64,000 bases of DNA, from assembly GCA_003223025.1 (NCBI GenBank), contig QHXR01000001.1, positions 570,248 to 634,247 on the forward strand. Reading direction: 5' to 3'. Under the pieces are notes generated by a model, which did not search any database, was not told the origin of the DNA, and saw nothing but the letters and a program-made list of their open reading frames with translations. This DNA comes from Acidobacteriota bacterium (GTDB taxonomy: Bacteria > Acidobacteriota > Blastocatellia > Pyrinomonadales > Pyrinomonadaceae). The position numbers and the translations under genes are program-made. Below are positions 33,125 to 41,770 of the stretch, one piece after another; within the stretch, counting starts at the first letter, position 1, and every line of letters begins with the position of its first letter.

Positions 33125-34747
33125 TCACTTTTCAAATCGCACCCAATCAATATCAGCGGAACCTGCATCATTGAATTTCCCAGCCCGAGTAAAAAAGAAT
33201 CCGATCTTCGCACCGATCCAGCGTCCTTCGCGTGCCTTGAACGGAACGCCGACGTTAGTGAATGTCTTTCCGTCCACACTAAAACTAAAAACACACATTG
33301 CTCCTGCCGAAACTTTAACCCGCAAATAAAAGTCACGCGACGTTAGTAGATAGGGAACGTTGTCATACTCCGCCGACTTCTTATCCGCATCGCGTGCGTT
33401 CGAATGTGCGACGTAAAACTTGCCGTCTTTGAATGAAACTCCGGCGTAGGCGTAGTCGAGTCCCATCACGATCATCCCAAACTTCTCGCCTTCAAACCGA
33501 GGTGTGATTGAGATCTTCGCAGTCGCAGTAAATTCTTCGGCAGGGAATTTCTGCAATAACAGATTCGGCACATCCCACAGATTCTTAAACCCATCCGGAT
33601 TTTGCACCGAGAACATCCGCAGCACGCCACGCTGAGGAAAGGGAAGTGCCCACTCCGGTTTGTAGTTCCCGTGCCACTGCCATTGCAGTCCGAGCTTCGA
33701 ATCATTGAACTCGTCCGAGTCCGCTGGATTATCGATCGGCTGATTCCCGCCGACATCCGGCTTCTTAAATTTCAAAACAGGCTCGCCGGTTCCGTCACCA
33801 TCGGGATCGGATCCGATGACAGGAAAACCATTTTTCCAAACGGTCGGCTGCAGATGAACGATGCGACCGTAAGCTCCGCGATCTTGAAAATGAATGAACC
33901 ACCACTCCTTTCCGCTCGGCGTGTCAACGAGTGCACCCTGATGCGGACCGTTTATCGCCGTCTTTCCTTGGGCAAGCACGATCTTTTCTTCGTACGGGCC
34001 GTAAATATTTTTTGAGCGGAGCACGAGTTGCCATCCCGTAGGCACACCGCCCGCCGGAGCGAAGATGTAGTAATAACCGTTGAGCTTATAAAACTTCGGA
34101 CCTTCGATCGTCGGGTGAGCATCGTGTCCATCGAACACCATCACGCCGTCGTCGAGCAGCGACGTCGCATCCGGATTCATGCGGCTTACCATCAAGACAC
34201 TTTTGATCCCGGCCCTGCTTCCGGCGAATGCCGAGACAAGATACGCGCGACCATCGTCATCCCAGAGTGGGCACGGATCGATCCAGCCTTTGCCTTCTTT
34301 TATCAGCAGTGGCTTCGACCATTCGCCTGCCGGATCTTTCGTCTTTGTCACGTAGATTCCGCGATCGGGATCCGGATAGAAAACGTAGAACTCACCGTTA
34401 CGAAATCGGATCGACGGAGCCCAAACTCCACCCCCGTGTTGCGGCGAAGCGAATGCGTCGAGTGGTTCCTGCTGACGAAAGACGTAATTGATGAGACGCC
34501 AATTTACGAGATCTTTAGAATGAAGGATCGGAAGTCCGGGCGCGGAGTTGAAGCTCGACGCCGTCATGTAGAAATCGTTGCCGACGCGGACAACATCCGG
34601 ATCCGAATAGTCGGCGTGGATGATCGGATTTGTGTACGTGCCGTCGCCGTTATCCGGCGACCAAACTTTCGAAACGAACAGAGATTGCGCACTTGCAGCA
34701 TGCGCAAATGCGAGAAAGAAAAACAGCGTCGTCAGAGATCGTCTCAA
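33125..34747 (-). CDS. Secreted GH43 glycoside hydrolase with C-terminal beta-sandwich
   Basis: The start is TTG 34747, immediately after the regulator stop, giving a signal peptide (SLTTLFFFLAFAHAASAQ). Residues 30-330 are a five-bladed propeller of GH43: base Asp in IHADYSDPDVVRVG, pKa-modulating Asp in WIDPCPLWDDDG and acid Glu in HPTIEGPKFYKL. Residues 345-535 form the family's usual beta-sandwich (LGLQWQWHGNYKPEWALPFP ... GSADIDWVRF). Family members release arabinose, xylose or galactose from side chains. With xylA/xylB in the same transcription unit a xylosidase acting on xylogalacturonan or arabinoxylan is likely, but arabinosidase is not excluded. Confidence 0.88.
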   Translation of the reverse strand: MRRSLTTLFFFLAFAHAASAQSLFVSKVWSPDNGDGTYTNPIIHADYSDPDVVRVGNDFYMTASSFNSAPGLPILHSKDLVNWRLINYVFRQQEPLDAFASPQHGGGVWAPSIRFRNGEFYVFYPDPDRGIYVTKTKDPAGEWSKPLLIKEGKGWIDPCPLWDDDGRAYLVSAFAGSRAGIKSVLMVSRMNPDATSLLDDGVMVFDGHDAHPTIEGPKFYKLNGYYYIFAPAGGVPTGWQLVLRSKNIYGPYEEKIVLAQGKTAINGPHQGALVDTPSGKEWWFIHFQDRGAYGRIVHLQPTVWKNGFPVIGSDPDGDGTGEPVLKFKKPDVGGNQPIDNPADSDEFNDSKLGLQWQWHGNYKPEWALPFPQRGVLRMFSVQNPDGFKNLWDVPNLLLQKFPAEEFTATAKISITPRFEGEKFGMIVMGLDYAYAGVSFKDGKFYVAHSNARDADKKSAEYDNVPYLLTSRDFYLRVKVSAGAMCVFSFSVDGKTFTNVGVPFKAREGRWIGAKIGFFFTRAGKFNDAGSADIDWVRFEK

Positions 34748-35554
34748 TTATTTCTTTCGTCCGTTGCGGGCGTTTTCCTTTGCGATAGTTTGCTGATCGA
34801 CCTCAAGCCGCTGTGCCTGCTGCGTCGCGACGAGGTGATGTCGCATCGCTTGTCGTGAGGCTTCGGGATCGTGTTCGCGGATCGCGCGATATATGTTGTG
34901 ATGCTGCTCCGCCGAATCTTTCAGGTCGGTCGCTCGCTTGACGGTCTTGCTTCGATATTCGAAAAGTATCGACGCGACCATGTTCATGAGAGCAGTAAGA
35001 ATTCGATTACCCGACGCCGCCGCTACCGTTTGGTGGAACTGCATGTCGTGAACGAGATACTGCTCAGGCCGTTCCACCGAAGCGTACATCCCGGCGATTT
35101 CCTCGGCGAGCGACGCCATCTGCTCGCTCGTCGCACGCTCCGCCGCAAGTGCTGCGATGCTCATCTCGAGTGCGAGCCGGGCTTCGAACATTTCATCCGA
35201 AGTGAAGCCATGGAGAGCAGACAACATCCGGAGAGCGCTCGTATCGAGTGTCGGTGAATCTTCCACCTCGGCGACAAATGTTCCGGCGCCTTGTTTCGAT
35301 TGGAGAATGCCGACCGTCGTCAACGATCTGATTCCGGCGCGCAATGTCGGACGACTCACGCCGAGCAACTTCGCGAGATCGCGCTCGGGCGGCAAACGAT
35401 CGCCGGCTGCGAGATCGCCGCTCTGGATCATTTCGCGAAGACGCGTGACAACTTCCTCCGCGGTCGTACCGTTCTTTTCGGAGTTTAGATTCTTAAAAAT
35501 GCCGCGCTTCGATCCTGGCATGCCTTTAATTTCCTCGGTCTCGTTGTCTTTCAT
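34748..35554 (-). CDS. FadR/GntR-family regulator, likely of the uronate/pectin regulon
   Basis: The protein has 268 residues. Residues 30-100 form a GntR winged helix (TRLREMIQSGDLAAGDRLPPERDLAKLLGVSRPTLRAGIRSLTTVGIL). Residues 115-255 form an all-alpha FCD domain with ligand and metal residues (EARLALEMSIAALA, DMQFHQTVAAASGN, EQHHNIYRAIREHD). E. coli UxuR and ExuR have the same architecture and bind uronates. The 17-bp palindromes at 28009 and 49301 resemble their ATTGGTATACCAAT site, so this is the likely binder. It is encoded between cupin and GH43 genes in the pectin block and may regulate its own operon. Confidence 0.88.
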   Translation of the reverse strand: MKDNETEEIKGMPGSKRGIFKNLNSEKNGTTAEEVVTRLREMIQSGDLAAGDRLPPERDLAKLLGVSRPTLRAGIRSLTTVGILQSKQGAGTFVAEVEDSPTLDTSALRMLSALHGFTSDEMFEARLALEMSIAALAAERATSEQMASLAEEIAGMYASVERPEQYLVHDMQFHQTVAAASGNRILTALMNMVASILFEYRSKTVKRATDLKDSAEQHHNIYRAIREHDPEASRQAMRHHLVATQQAQRLEVDQQTIAKENARNGRKK

Positions 35555-35589
35555 AGTAGAGCAACCAACTCGATTCTCTGAAGTAGTGA

Positions 35590-36093
35590 CTAAGGCTTTG
35601 CGGTTTCGGCAAATACCTTGATGAGGATCATCGAAAAGCCCTTGCCGGTGACGGTGCGTTGATGGACCGTTCCGCGCGGGACGACGATCAGATCGCCCTT
35701 CGCGATCGCGACTTGATTACCACCGGTCGCAGTCTTGCTTCTCCATTCGCCGGGCGAGATCTCTTTTGGCTCGGATAAGGACCCGCCAAGATACAACGTC
35801 GCTTTTCCTTCGAGCACGTAATAGATGTCATCCGATCCGTCGTGCAGTTCGAAGTTGTCGCCCTCGCGTTTTGTGTCATGAAAAAGCGCGACCCGCATCT
35901 GAGTTCCAGGCTGCGGAACGATATCCACGTTAGTATTGCCGTCCTTCTTCTCGAGCTCTCGATACATGTCTGTGACCTGTTGCTTGGTTTTGACGACGAC
36001 AGGTTTCGACGCGACTGAAGGCGCTCGTTGGGCGAAAGAAGAAGCGGTGAAGGTGAGTGTGATGAAAGTAAAGAGAAGTAATTTTCGGTGCAT
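35590..36093 (-). CDS. Secreted single-domain cupin protein
   Basis: The protein has 167 residues with a clear signal peptide (LLLFTFITLTFTASSFAQ). It has one cupin domain: metal-binding residues are suggested by FELHDGSDDIYYVLEGKATLY and VPRGTVHQRT. Such proteins can be small-molecule dioxygenases or isomerases, or carbohydrate binders. Location between the GH105 and regulator genes, in a pectin transcription unit, suggests binding or processing of a pectin fragment in the periplasm; the sequence gives nothing more specific. Confidence 0.72.
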   Translation of the reverse strand: MHRKLLLFTFITLTFTASSFAQRAPSVASKPVVVKTKQQVTDMYRELEKKDGNTNVDIVPQPGTQMRVALFHDTKREGDNFELHDGSDDIYYVLEGKATLYLGGSLSEPKEISPGEWRSKTATGGNQVAIAKGDLIVVPRGTVHQRTVTGKGFSMILIKVFAETAKP

Positions 36094-36107
36094 AAGTTTA
36101 TAAAGGT

Positions 36108-36294
36108 CTTCGGTCGCGTAGCGACAAATTGAATTTAGCCGTGGCCCTTCAGGCCACGGAAATGTTCAATTCATTTTTCGTCGCGTCAGCGACGGCTGAA
36201 TATTCAAGCGTCGCTACGCGACGCGGTTTCTCATCGTGCCGTCCGTGGCCTGAATGGCCACGGCTAAGTTCAACTGTCGCTACGCGACAATTGA
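36108..36294. repeat. Nested palindromic element between cupin and GH105 genes
   Basis: From outside in: GTCGCGTAGCGACA / TGTCGCTACGCGACAA, then TTTAGCCGTGG / CCACGGCTAAG, then CCTTCAGGCCACGG / CCGTGGCCTGAATGG, and a central CGTCGCGTCAGCGACG with its near-complement. The layout matches R1 and R2, although the sequence of the middle part differs. Its right end overlaps the last codons of the GH105 gene, which therefore ends in a repeat-derived tail (VLSAARPHQLSRSDS). Confidence 0.82.
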
Positions 36295-38219
36295 TGCGGC
36301 CGAGCCGCGGAAAGGACGAATTGATTTCTCGCCTTTCCGACAGCCCATCTAGCCAGATCCTGAGCCGCATTAAAATTCTCAAACTCCGCCGGCAGTCTTC
36401 GACCGTCGAGGTATTCGTTATAAAGCCACGGATCGCCTATCACGAAGACGGATCCTTTTCCGTGTTTCGAAACCGCGATCAAATTATCGCCGTTAACGGA
36501 TAAGATCGGACGAGCCTTACCAGAAAGCGCCAACGTCGAGACCTCCTTTATATATATCTTCCGCGTCGTCTTGAAGATCTCATTGCCCGGAGCGATATCG
36601 ACACCGCCCATTTTGTAATCGTTGTTGAGCACCTCGAACTTCCGGTCCTTTTTAAATTCAATTCCAAATTCGCGAGCGAGCGTGTTGAATTTGTCGAGCT
36701 CGGCGCTTTGTCCGTCATTGCCCATCAATACGAGAACTCCGCCGCGCTTCACCCAATCTGCGATCGCCTTGACGTGTGCCGGCCCGACGAAGTTCGGGGC
36801 CGCAGTCTCTTTCTCATTGTCGGGATCTACGATGATATAAACATCCGCGTCGTTCAGATTCGCTGAAGTCGGAGCAGCCGACAGCATCTCGGTCCGGGCT
36901 CCGAGCGATGAGAAAATGTTCAAGAACGTAGAGAAACCGGAATCAAGCATTTCATTTAATTTGTAATGCCACACTTCGTCCGCACCGGTGAGCTTGTTCT
37001 TGCGGATCTCGTGATTGAAATAATCATCGAGCACCACCGTCTTCCCGAGACCGGTCCAACCGCGTTCGTACGATTCCATCTCAATCGCCGCCTTGATCGC
37101 GGGCCCGAGACCCTTCGGATCGTTCGTTCGAAGCTTCTCGCTCATGTAGTAGTAGAATGATCCATCACGATAAGGATTACCTCCGAGACCGGAAACCGAA
37201 ACGGTGCCTTCCCAATCAGTGTCGCCTTTCGCATTCGTCTTGATGAATTCGCGCTTGATGCCGTCCCAACCTTTCGTCGCGACCTTCATGTATCGTTGCG
37301 GGAGATACCCTTCGCGGACTCCGCGTGCGAGAGCGTAGACGAACATTGCGGATGCCGAGGACTCTTGGTAATTCTTTTCGCGCCCGCCGAGATCGAGGAT
37401 GTCCCACCAAACACCGGACTTCGCATCCTGATATTTTTCGATGGCGGCTGCCTCACGATTCAGGATCTCGATAAGTTCGGAACGCAGCGGATTACTTCGG
37501 GGAAAATTTTCGAGCGTGTCGACAAGCGCCATCGCATACCAGCCCATAGCTCTTCCCCAAAAATGCGGACTGCGTCCTGTCGTCTTGTCTGCCCATTTCT
37601 GCTGCTTCGATTCATCCCAGGCGTGGTAAAGAAGTCCGGTCTTGTCGTCACGCGCGTGCTTTTCCATCCAGACAAACTGGTTCGCGATGTCGTTCCAATT
37701 GTCCTCGCCGAACGTCGCCGAGAACTCGGCGTAGAACGGCTCGCCCATATAGAGCCCGTCGAGCCACATCTGATTCGGATAGATCTTCTTATGCCAGAAT
37801 CCGCCTTCGTTCGTCCGCGGCTGCGTCTTGAGCTGCGAGCGAAGAAGCTCGGCCATCTTCTTATATTTTTCCTGGCCCGTCGCGCGATACATCGTCATCA
37901 TCGAGAGTCCGGGCGTGACGTGATCGATGTTGTACTCTTCGAGATGATAGTCCTTGTGATTTCCTTTCTCGTCGATCCAGTAATCCATGCCTTTCTGGAT
38001 ATGACGAAAATATTTTGCGTCGCCGGTCGTGTACCACATCCGCTTTATCGCATCGAGGACGACACCCTGATCGTAAGTCCATTTCGGCGGAATGCCCGGC
38101 TGATTTCGATCGTCGACCCAGATCCGATTCATCGCCGTGTCGGCGAGGCGTTCTGAGATTTTTTGTCCGTGTGCGTTAAGCGTTAGTAACGCGATTAGAA
38201 TTGTCAGGACTATTTTCAT
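36270..38219 (-). CDS. GH105/GH88 unsaturated rhamnogalacturonyl hydrolase with C-terminal GATase-like domain
   Basis: The protein has 649 residues with a signal peptide. Residues 20-370 form the (alpha/alpha)6 barrel of YteR-type enzymes, with catalytic Asp in MWLDGLYMGEPFYAEFS, the HFWGRAMGWYAMALVDTL segment and EESSASAMF-like QESSASAMFVYALARG. It removes the unsaturated galacturonate left at the non-reducing end of rhamnogalacturonan fragments. Residues 410-630 form a Rossmann-like domain (VYIIVDPDNEKE, DWVKRGGVLVLMGNDGQ, GSVFVIGDPWLYNEYL) as in the DUF4350/GATase1-like modules sometimes attached to these hydrolases. The last fifteen residues derive from the repeat element. Confidence 0.88.
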   Translation of the reverse strand: MKIVLTILIALLTLNAHGQKISERLADTAMNRIWVDDRNQPGIPPKWTYDQGVVLDAIKRMWYTTGDAKYFRHIQKGMDYWIDEKGNHKDYHLEEYNIDHVTPGLSMMTMYRATGQEKYKKMAELLRSQLKTQPRTNEGGFWHKKIYPNQMWLDGLYMGEPFYAEFSATFGEDNWNDIANQFVWMEKHARDDKTGLLYHAWDESKQQKWADKTTGRSPHFWGRAMGWYAMALVDTLENFPRSNPLRSELIEILNREAAAIEKYQDAKSGVWWDILDLGGREKNYQESSASAMFVYALARGVREGYLPQRYMKVATKGWDGIKREFIKTNAKGDTDWEGTVSVSGLGGNPYRDGSFYYYMSEKLRTNDPKGLGPAIKAAIEMESYERGWTGLGKTVVLDDYFNHEIRKNKLTGADEVWHYKLNEMLDSGFSTFLNIFSSLGARTEMLSAAPTSANLNDADVYIIVDPDNEKETAAPNFVGPAHVKAIADWVKRGGVLVLMGNDGQSAELDKFNTLAREFGIEFKKDRKFEVLNNDYKMGGVDIAPGNEIFKTTRKIYIKEVSTLALSGKARPILSVNGDNLIAVSKHGKGSVFVIGDPWLYNEYLDGRRLPAEFENFNAAQDLARWAVGKARNQFVLSAARPHQLSRSDS

Positions 38220-38235
38220 TGCTTCTTAATTCTGT

Positions 38236-38298
38236 AATTCGGTAATTATTAATTTCGTAATGAATTACCGAATTAATAATTACGAAATTAATAATTAC
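38236..38298. repeat. Overlapping inverted repeats upstream of the GH105 gene
   Basis: Two mutually exclusive hairpins are visible. One has 19-bp arms GTAATTATTAATTTCGTAA (38242-38260) and its complement (38280-38298). The other has 13-bp arms TAATTCGGTAATT (38236-38248) and AATTACCGAATTA (38263-38275). The region fills the gap between the acetylesterase stop and the GH105 start and is followed by eight T residues on the minus-strand side near the stop codon. Confidence 0.8.
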
Positions 38299-38308
38299 TC
38301 AAAAAAAA

Positions 38309-39049
38309 CTATCTGAGGTATTTCCGTAACCCGATCTTATTCTTCCGAATGCCTTCGACGACCAACTTTGCCATCTCTTCCGCACCGAGCGGCGAGAAGT
38401 GAGTGTTGTCTTCGACGCCCTTCGGATAATTCGGATTCTCGCCGGGCTTCAACTGCAAAAATAATTTCTTTGAATCTTCGACACCGTATTTCACGATGAC
38501 AGTTTCGCTCCTTCGATGCATGTCGATGAGCGGAGCGTTTTGTTCTTTTGCGACCGAACGAACTATGTCGGGATACTCGCCGTGAGTGTCGTAGAACTTT
38601 CCGTCTTTATCGAATCGGCGACGCATGACCGGCGTAAGCAGAACAGGGAAGCCGCCTTTCGATCGAACGTCGGCGATGAATCGGATCAGGTTCTTTCGAT
38701 AATCATCCGGGGGAGTGTATCGCTCGCCCTTGTCCTTCGACTCGTCGTTGTGTCCGAACTGAATGAAAACGTAATCGCCTTTTTCCGTCTCGTCGACGAT
38801 CGCCTGCCATCGGCCTTCGCTGATGAAACTTTTCGTGCTGCGGCCGTTCATCGCGCGATTCTCGATTCGCACTTTTCCATCTTTGAAATGCTGTCCGAGC
38901 ATTTCACCCCATCCGGTTTCGGGACGTTTGTCGGGCTGCTTGATCGCGCATGTCGAATCGCCTGCGAGATAGATCGTGACCGTTTTCGATTGAGCCATCG
39001 TATCCAGAACAGCGAGCGAGAAAAGTATCAATGCAAAAACTAACTTCAT
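38309..39049 (-). CDS. Rhamnogalacturonan acetylesterase (SGNH/GDSL, CE12)
   Basis: The start at 39049 (MKLVFALILFSLAVLDTMAQ) follows the xylA stop by 7 bp and gives a signal peptide; the frame starting 6 codons earlier overlaps xylA. The 246-residue esterase has the SGNH blocks: catalytic Ser in YLAGDSTCAIKQ, Gly in NRAMNGRSTKSF, Asn in FIQFGHNDES, and Asp/His in EDNTHFSPLGA. CE12 enzymes remove acetyl groups from the galacturonate of rhamnogalacturonan, exposing it to lyases and hydrolases. It lies between xylA and the GH105 gene, acting before the latter. Confidence 0.9.
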   Translation of the reverse strand: MKLVFALILFSLAVLDTMAQSKTVTIYLAGDSTCAIKQPDKRPETGWGEMLGQHFKDGKVRIENRAMNGRSTKSFISEGRWQAIVDETEKGDYVFIQFGHNDESKDKGERYTPPDDYRKNLIRFIADVRSKGGFPVLLTPVMRRRFDKDGKFYDTHGEYPDIVRSVAKEQNAPLIDMHRRSETVIVKYGVEDSKKLFLQLKPGENPNYPKGVEDNTHFSPLGAEEMAKLVVEGIRKNKIGLRKYLR

Positions 39050-39056
39050 ACTTTCG

Positions 39057-40220
39057 CTAATCGACACCGAGAAGAATTTCCATCGTCAATTGATCGAGCT
39101 TCTCGTATTTCAGTCCTCGCTTTGCGATCGCCTGACGATCGAAAGTTCGCGAGAGCAACGTCGACGCTGAGTCCGGACTGAATCTACCGATCGCATCTTT
39201 ATCGCTCGCCGCGATCTCATCGAGGATCTCGCGGATCGCAGCACTCTCGTTCCAGCGTCGCGCCTTTTCCTTGAATATCAGGTAAGTTCGCATGCAGCCG
39301 CGTGCAAAATCCTTTACGCCTTCGTGATCTTCCGTCCGATATGCGTGAGCGTCGAAATGCCGCATGCCATCCCATTCGACGTCCTCGAGAAACTTCACAA
39401 GCCAGAAAGATTGCTTCACGCTCACCGATCCGAAGCGGAGATCCTGATCGTATCGCCCGGGATATTGATCGTTGAGATCGATGTGAAAAAGTTTTCCCGA
39501 TTCCCAAGCTTGAGCGACCGCGTGCATCATGCTGAGCCCGGGCATCTGCTCGTGCGCGACTTCCGGATTTACGCCGACCATCTCCTTGTGCTCGAGCGTC
39601 TCGATGAATGCAAGATACGCGGTCGTCGTCGGGAAGTAGATGTCCGCACGAGGCTCGTTCGGTTTCGCCTCGAGCGCGAATTTGTACCCGTAACCTTGCG
39701 AGATATTGTATTCGCAGAGGTAGTTCAGCGAGTCGCGAAATCTTTTTATCGCATCGGGCACCGAACGACACGCATCCGTCTCGACTCCTTCGCGTCCACC
39801 CCAAAGCACGAAGACACCCGCGCCGAACTCGGCACCGAGATTCATCGCACGCATCGTTTTTTGCAAAGCGTATGCGCGGACTTCGGAATCGTTTGCGGTA
39901 AACGCGCCGTCGCGGAAGACGGGTTCGTAAAAAAGATTGACGGTCGCCATCGGAACTTTGATCCCGGTATCGGCGCACGTCTGTTTGAACTCGGCGACGA
40001 TCCGATCGCGTTCCGCCGCGGGCGAATCTATCGGGACAAGATCGTCGTCATGAAAATTCACGCCGTACGCGCCGATCTCGGCCAGAAGGCGGACGATGTG
40101 GACGGGCGGGATCTTGTCGCGCACCGGAGCTCCGAACGGATCCGCACCGCGGTTTCCGACGGTCCACAGACCGAATGTGAATTTATCTTCCGGCGTCGGC
40201 GTGTATGTAGAATTTCCCAT
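39057..40220 (-). CDS. xylA: Xylose isomerase
   Basis: The protein has 387 residues, the length of the Streptomyces-type class I enzymes, without the N-terminal extension of class II. Metal-binding and catalytic residues are visible: His in [43 protein letters not shown], and the [21 protein letters not shown] block. It converts xylose to xylulose; its product is phosphorylated by XylB encoded 7 bp upstream. Xylose could come from xylogalacturonan. The class I short form suggests transfer from an actinobacterial-like source, but I cannot run a tree. Confidence 0.93.
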   Translation of the reverse strand: MGNSTYTPTPEDKFTFGLWTVGNRGADPFGAPVRDKIPPVHIVRLLAEIGAYGVNFHDDDLVPIDSPAAERDRIVAEFKQTCADTGIKVPMATVNLFYEPVFRDGAFTANDSEVRAYALQKTMRAMNLGAEFGAGVFVLWGGREGVETDACRSVPDAIKRFRDSLNYLCEYNISQGYGYKFALEAKPNEPRADIYFPTTTAYLAFIETLEHKEMVGVNPEVAHEQMPGLSMMHAVAQAWESGKLFHIDLNDQYPGRYDQDLRFGSVSVKQSFWLVKFLEDVEWDGMRHFDAHAYRTEDHEGVKDFARGCMRTYLIFKEKARRWNESAAIREILDEIAASDKDAIGRFSPDSASTLLSRTFDRQAIAKRGLKYEKLDQLTMEILLGVD

Positions 40221-40227
40221 GTAACTT

Positions 40228-41718
40228 CTAAACTTCCTTGCTCAATATTTCCGTGATCGGCCGCAACGCATCATAAAGTTTTCGATACGCAGAGTAGTTT
40301 CGATCAAGTTCTCTAGACGCCGTTTTGTCCGGCTGTATCGTCTCGGCGACAGTCACGGCGGCATCGCATGCTTCATCAACCGAGCTCCATGCACCGGCGC
40401 CGACCCCGGCTAAGAGCGCCGCACCGAAAGCGGCACCTTCGTCTTCGCGTGCGGTTTCGACCGGCCGTCGATAAATGTCAGCCTGGATCTTTTTCCAAAG
40501 CGAAGAACGAGCACCGCCGCCACCGAGTCTTATCGACTGAGCTTCGGTTCCAAGCTCCGCAAATATCTCGATCGAATCCCGCAACGAGAATGCGACGCCT
40601 TCGAGCAGACCCCGGATCACGTGACCTTCCGTATGCGACGCGGTCAACCCGACGAGTGCCGCTCGAGCACCCGGATCCATATGCGGCGTCCGTTCGCCCA
40701 TGAGATAGGGCAGCCAGAGCAATCCGTCAGAACCACTCGAGACTTGTTTCGCGAGGTCGACCAACTCGTCAAAGCTTCGACCGTGGCCGAAGTTTTCGCG
40801 ATACCACTTCAGCGACAAGCCGGCTGACTGCGTCACGCCGGTGTTATGCCAACGCCCCGGAACCGCGTGACACATCGTGTGAATGCGGCCGCGCGGATCC
40901 TTTTGCGGTCCGTCGGTCACAAGGAACGCGACGCCAGAAGTTCCGATAGTCGCCGACATCATTCCCGGTCGAACGATCCCGAGCCCGATCGCGCCTGCAG
41001 CGTTGTCGCCTGCTCCCGCCACGATAGGAGTGCCTTCGAGAAGTCCGGTCGCTTTCGATCCGGTTGCGGAAACCGCGCCGGTGATCTCGATCGATTCAAA
41101 GACCTGCGGAAAAATACTTGCCTCGAGCTCGAAGGCCTTTAGCATCTCGTCCGACCAGTTTCGATTCGCAACGTCAAAGAGCAAAGTTCCTGACGAGTCG
41201 GCAACATCGCTCGCCCGTACGCCGGAGAGCTTCAGACGAATATAGTCCTTAGGCAGCAACACCGATCGGACACGGGACCAATTCTCGGGCTCGTGTTTTC
41301 GAAGCCAAAGAAGTTTCGGTAGCGTGAACCCATTCACCGCCGGATTTGCGACGAGTTCGATCAGCCCCTTCGGTCCGATCTTCGCAGTGATCTCTTCACA
41401 CTGCACACCGGTCCGCTGGTCACACCACATGATCGCCGGTCGGATCGGAGCGTCATTCTCATCGAGGACGACTGATCCGTGCATCTGACCGCTGAGACCT
41501 ATGGCCGATATCTCGCTCGCCGGTACGGACGTCAGTACAGCAGCGATCGCAGTGCGAGCGGCGCTCCACCAATCTTCGGGATCATGCTCCGCCCAACCGA
41601 TCTCCGGCGAACTGAACGGCACATGCGGCGCGGACGCAGACGCTACGACGCGTCCTTCGCCGTCGATGACGACCGCTCGAGTTCCGCCGGTCCCAATGTC
41701 TAAGCCCAAAAATCCCAT
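40228..41718 (-). CDS. xylB: Xylulokinase (FGGY)
   Basis: The protein has 496 residues and is a FGGY kinase with N-terminal phosphate loop [42 protein letters not shown], the [14 protein letters not shown] site and the C-terminal [21 protein letters not shown] motif. These are the signatures of XylB, which phosphorylates D-xylulose with ATP. It directly precedes xylA (7-bp gap) and follows the GH28 gene by 52 bp, so the pectin unit includes xylose entry into the pentose phosphate pathway. Confidence 0.93.
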   Translation of the reverse strand: MGFLGLDIGTGGTRAVVIDGEGRVVASASAPHVPFSSPEIGWAEHDPEDWWSAARTAIAAVLTSVPASEISAIGLSGQMHGSVVLDENDAPIRPAIMWCDQRTGVQCEEITAKIGPKGLIELVANPAVNGFTLPKLLWLRKHEPENWSRVRSVLLPKDYIRLKLSGVRASDVADSSGTLLFDVANRNWSDEMLKAFELEASIFPQVFESIEITGAVSATGSKATGLLEGTPIVAGAGDNAAGAIGLGIVRPGMMSATIGTSGVAFLVTDGPQKDPRGRIHTMCHAVPGRWHNTGVTQSAGLSLKWYRENFGHGRSFDELVDLAKQVSSGSDGLLWLPYLMGERTPHMDPGARAALVGLTASHTEGHVIRGLLEGVAFSLRDSIEIFAELGTEAQSIRLGGGGARSSLWKKIQADIYRRPVETAREDEGAAFGAALLAGVGAGAWSSVDEACDAAVTVAETIQPDKTASRELDRNYSAYRKLYDALRPITEILSKEV

Positions 41719-41770
41719 GCCTGACTTAGCTTCCGCGTTTTGCTTTCTGTTTGCAAAGAACCGGTCGTGC

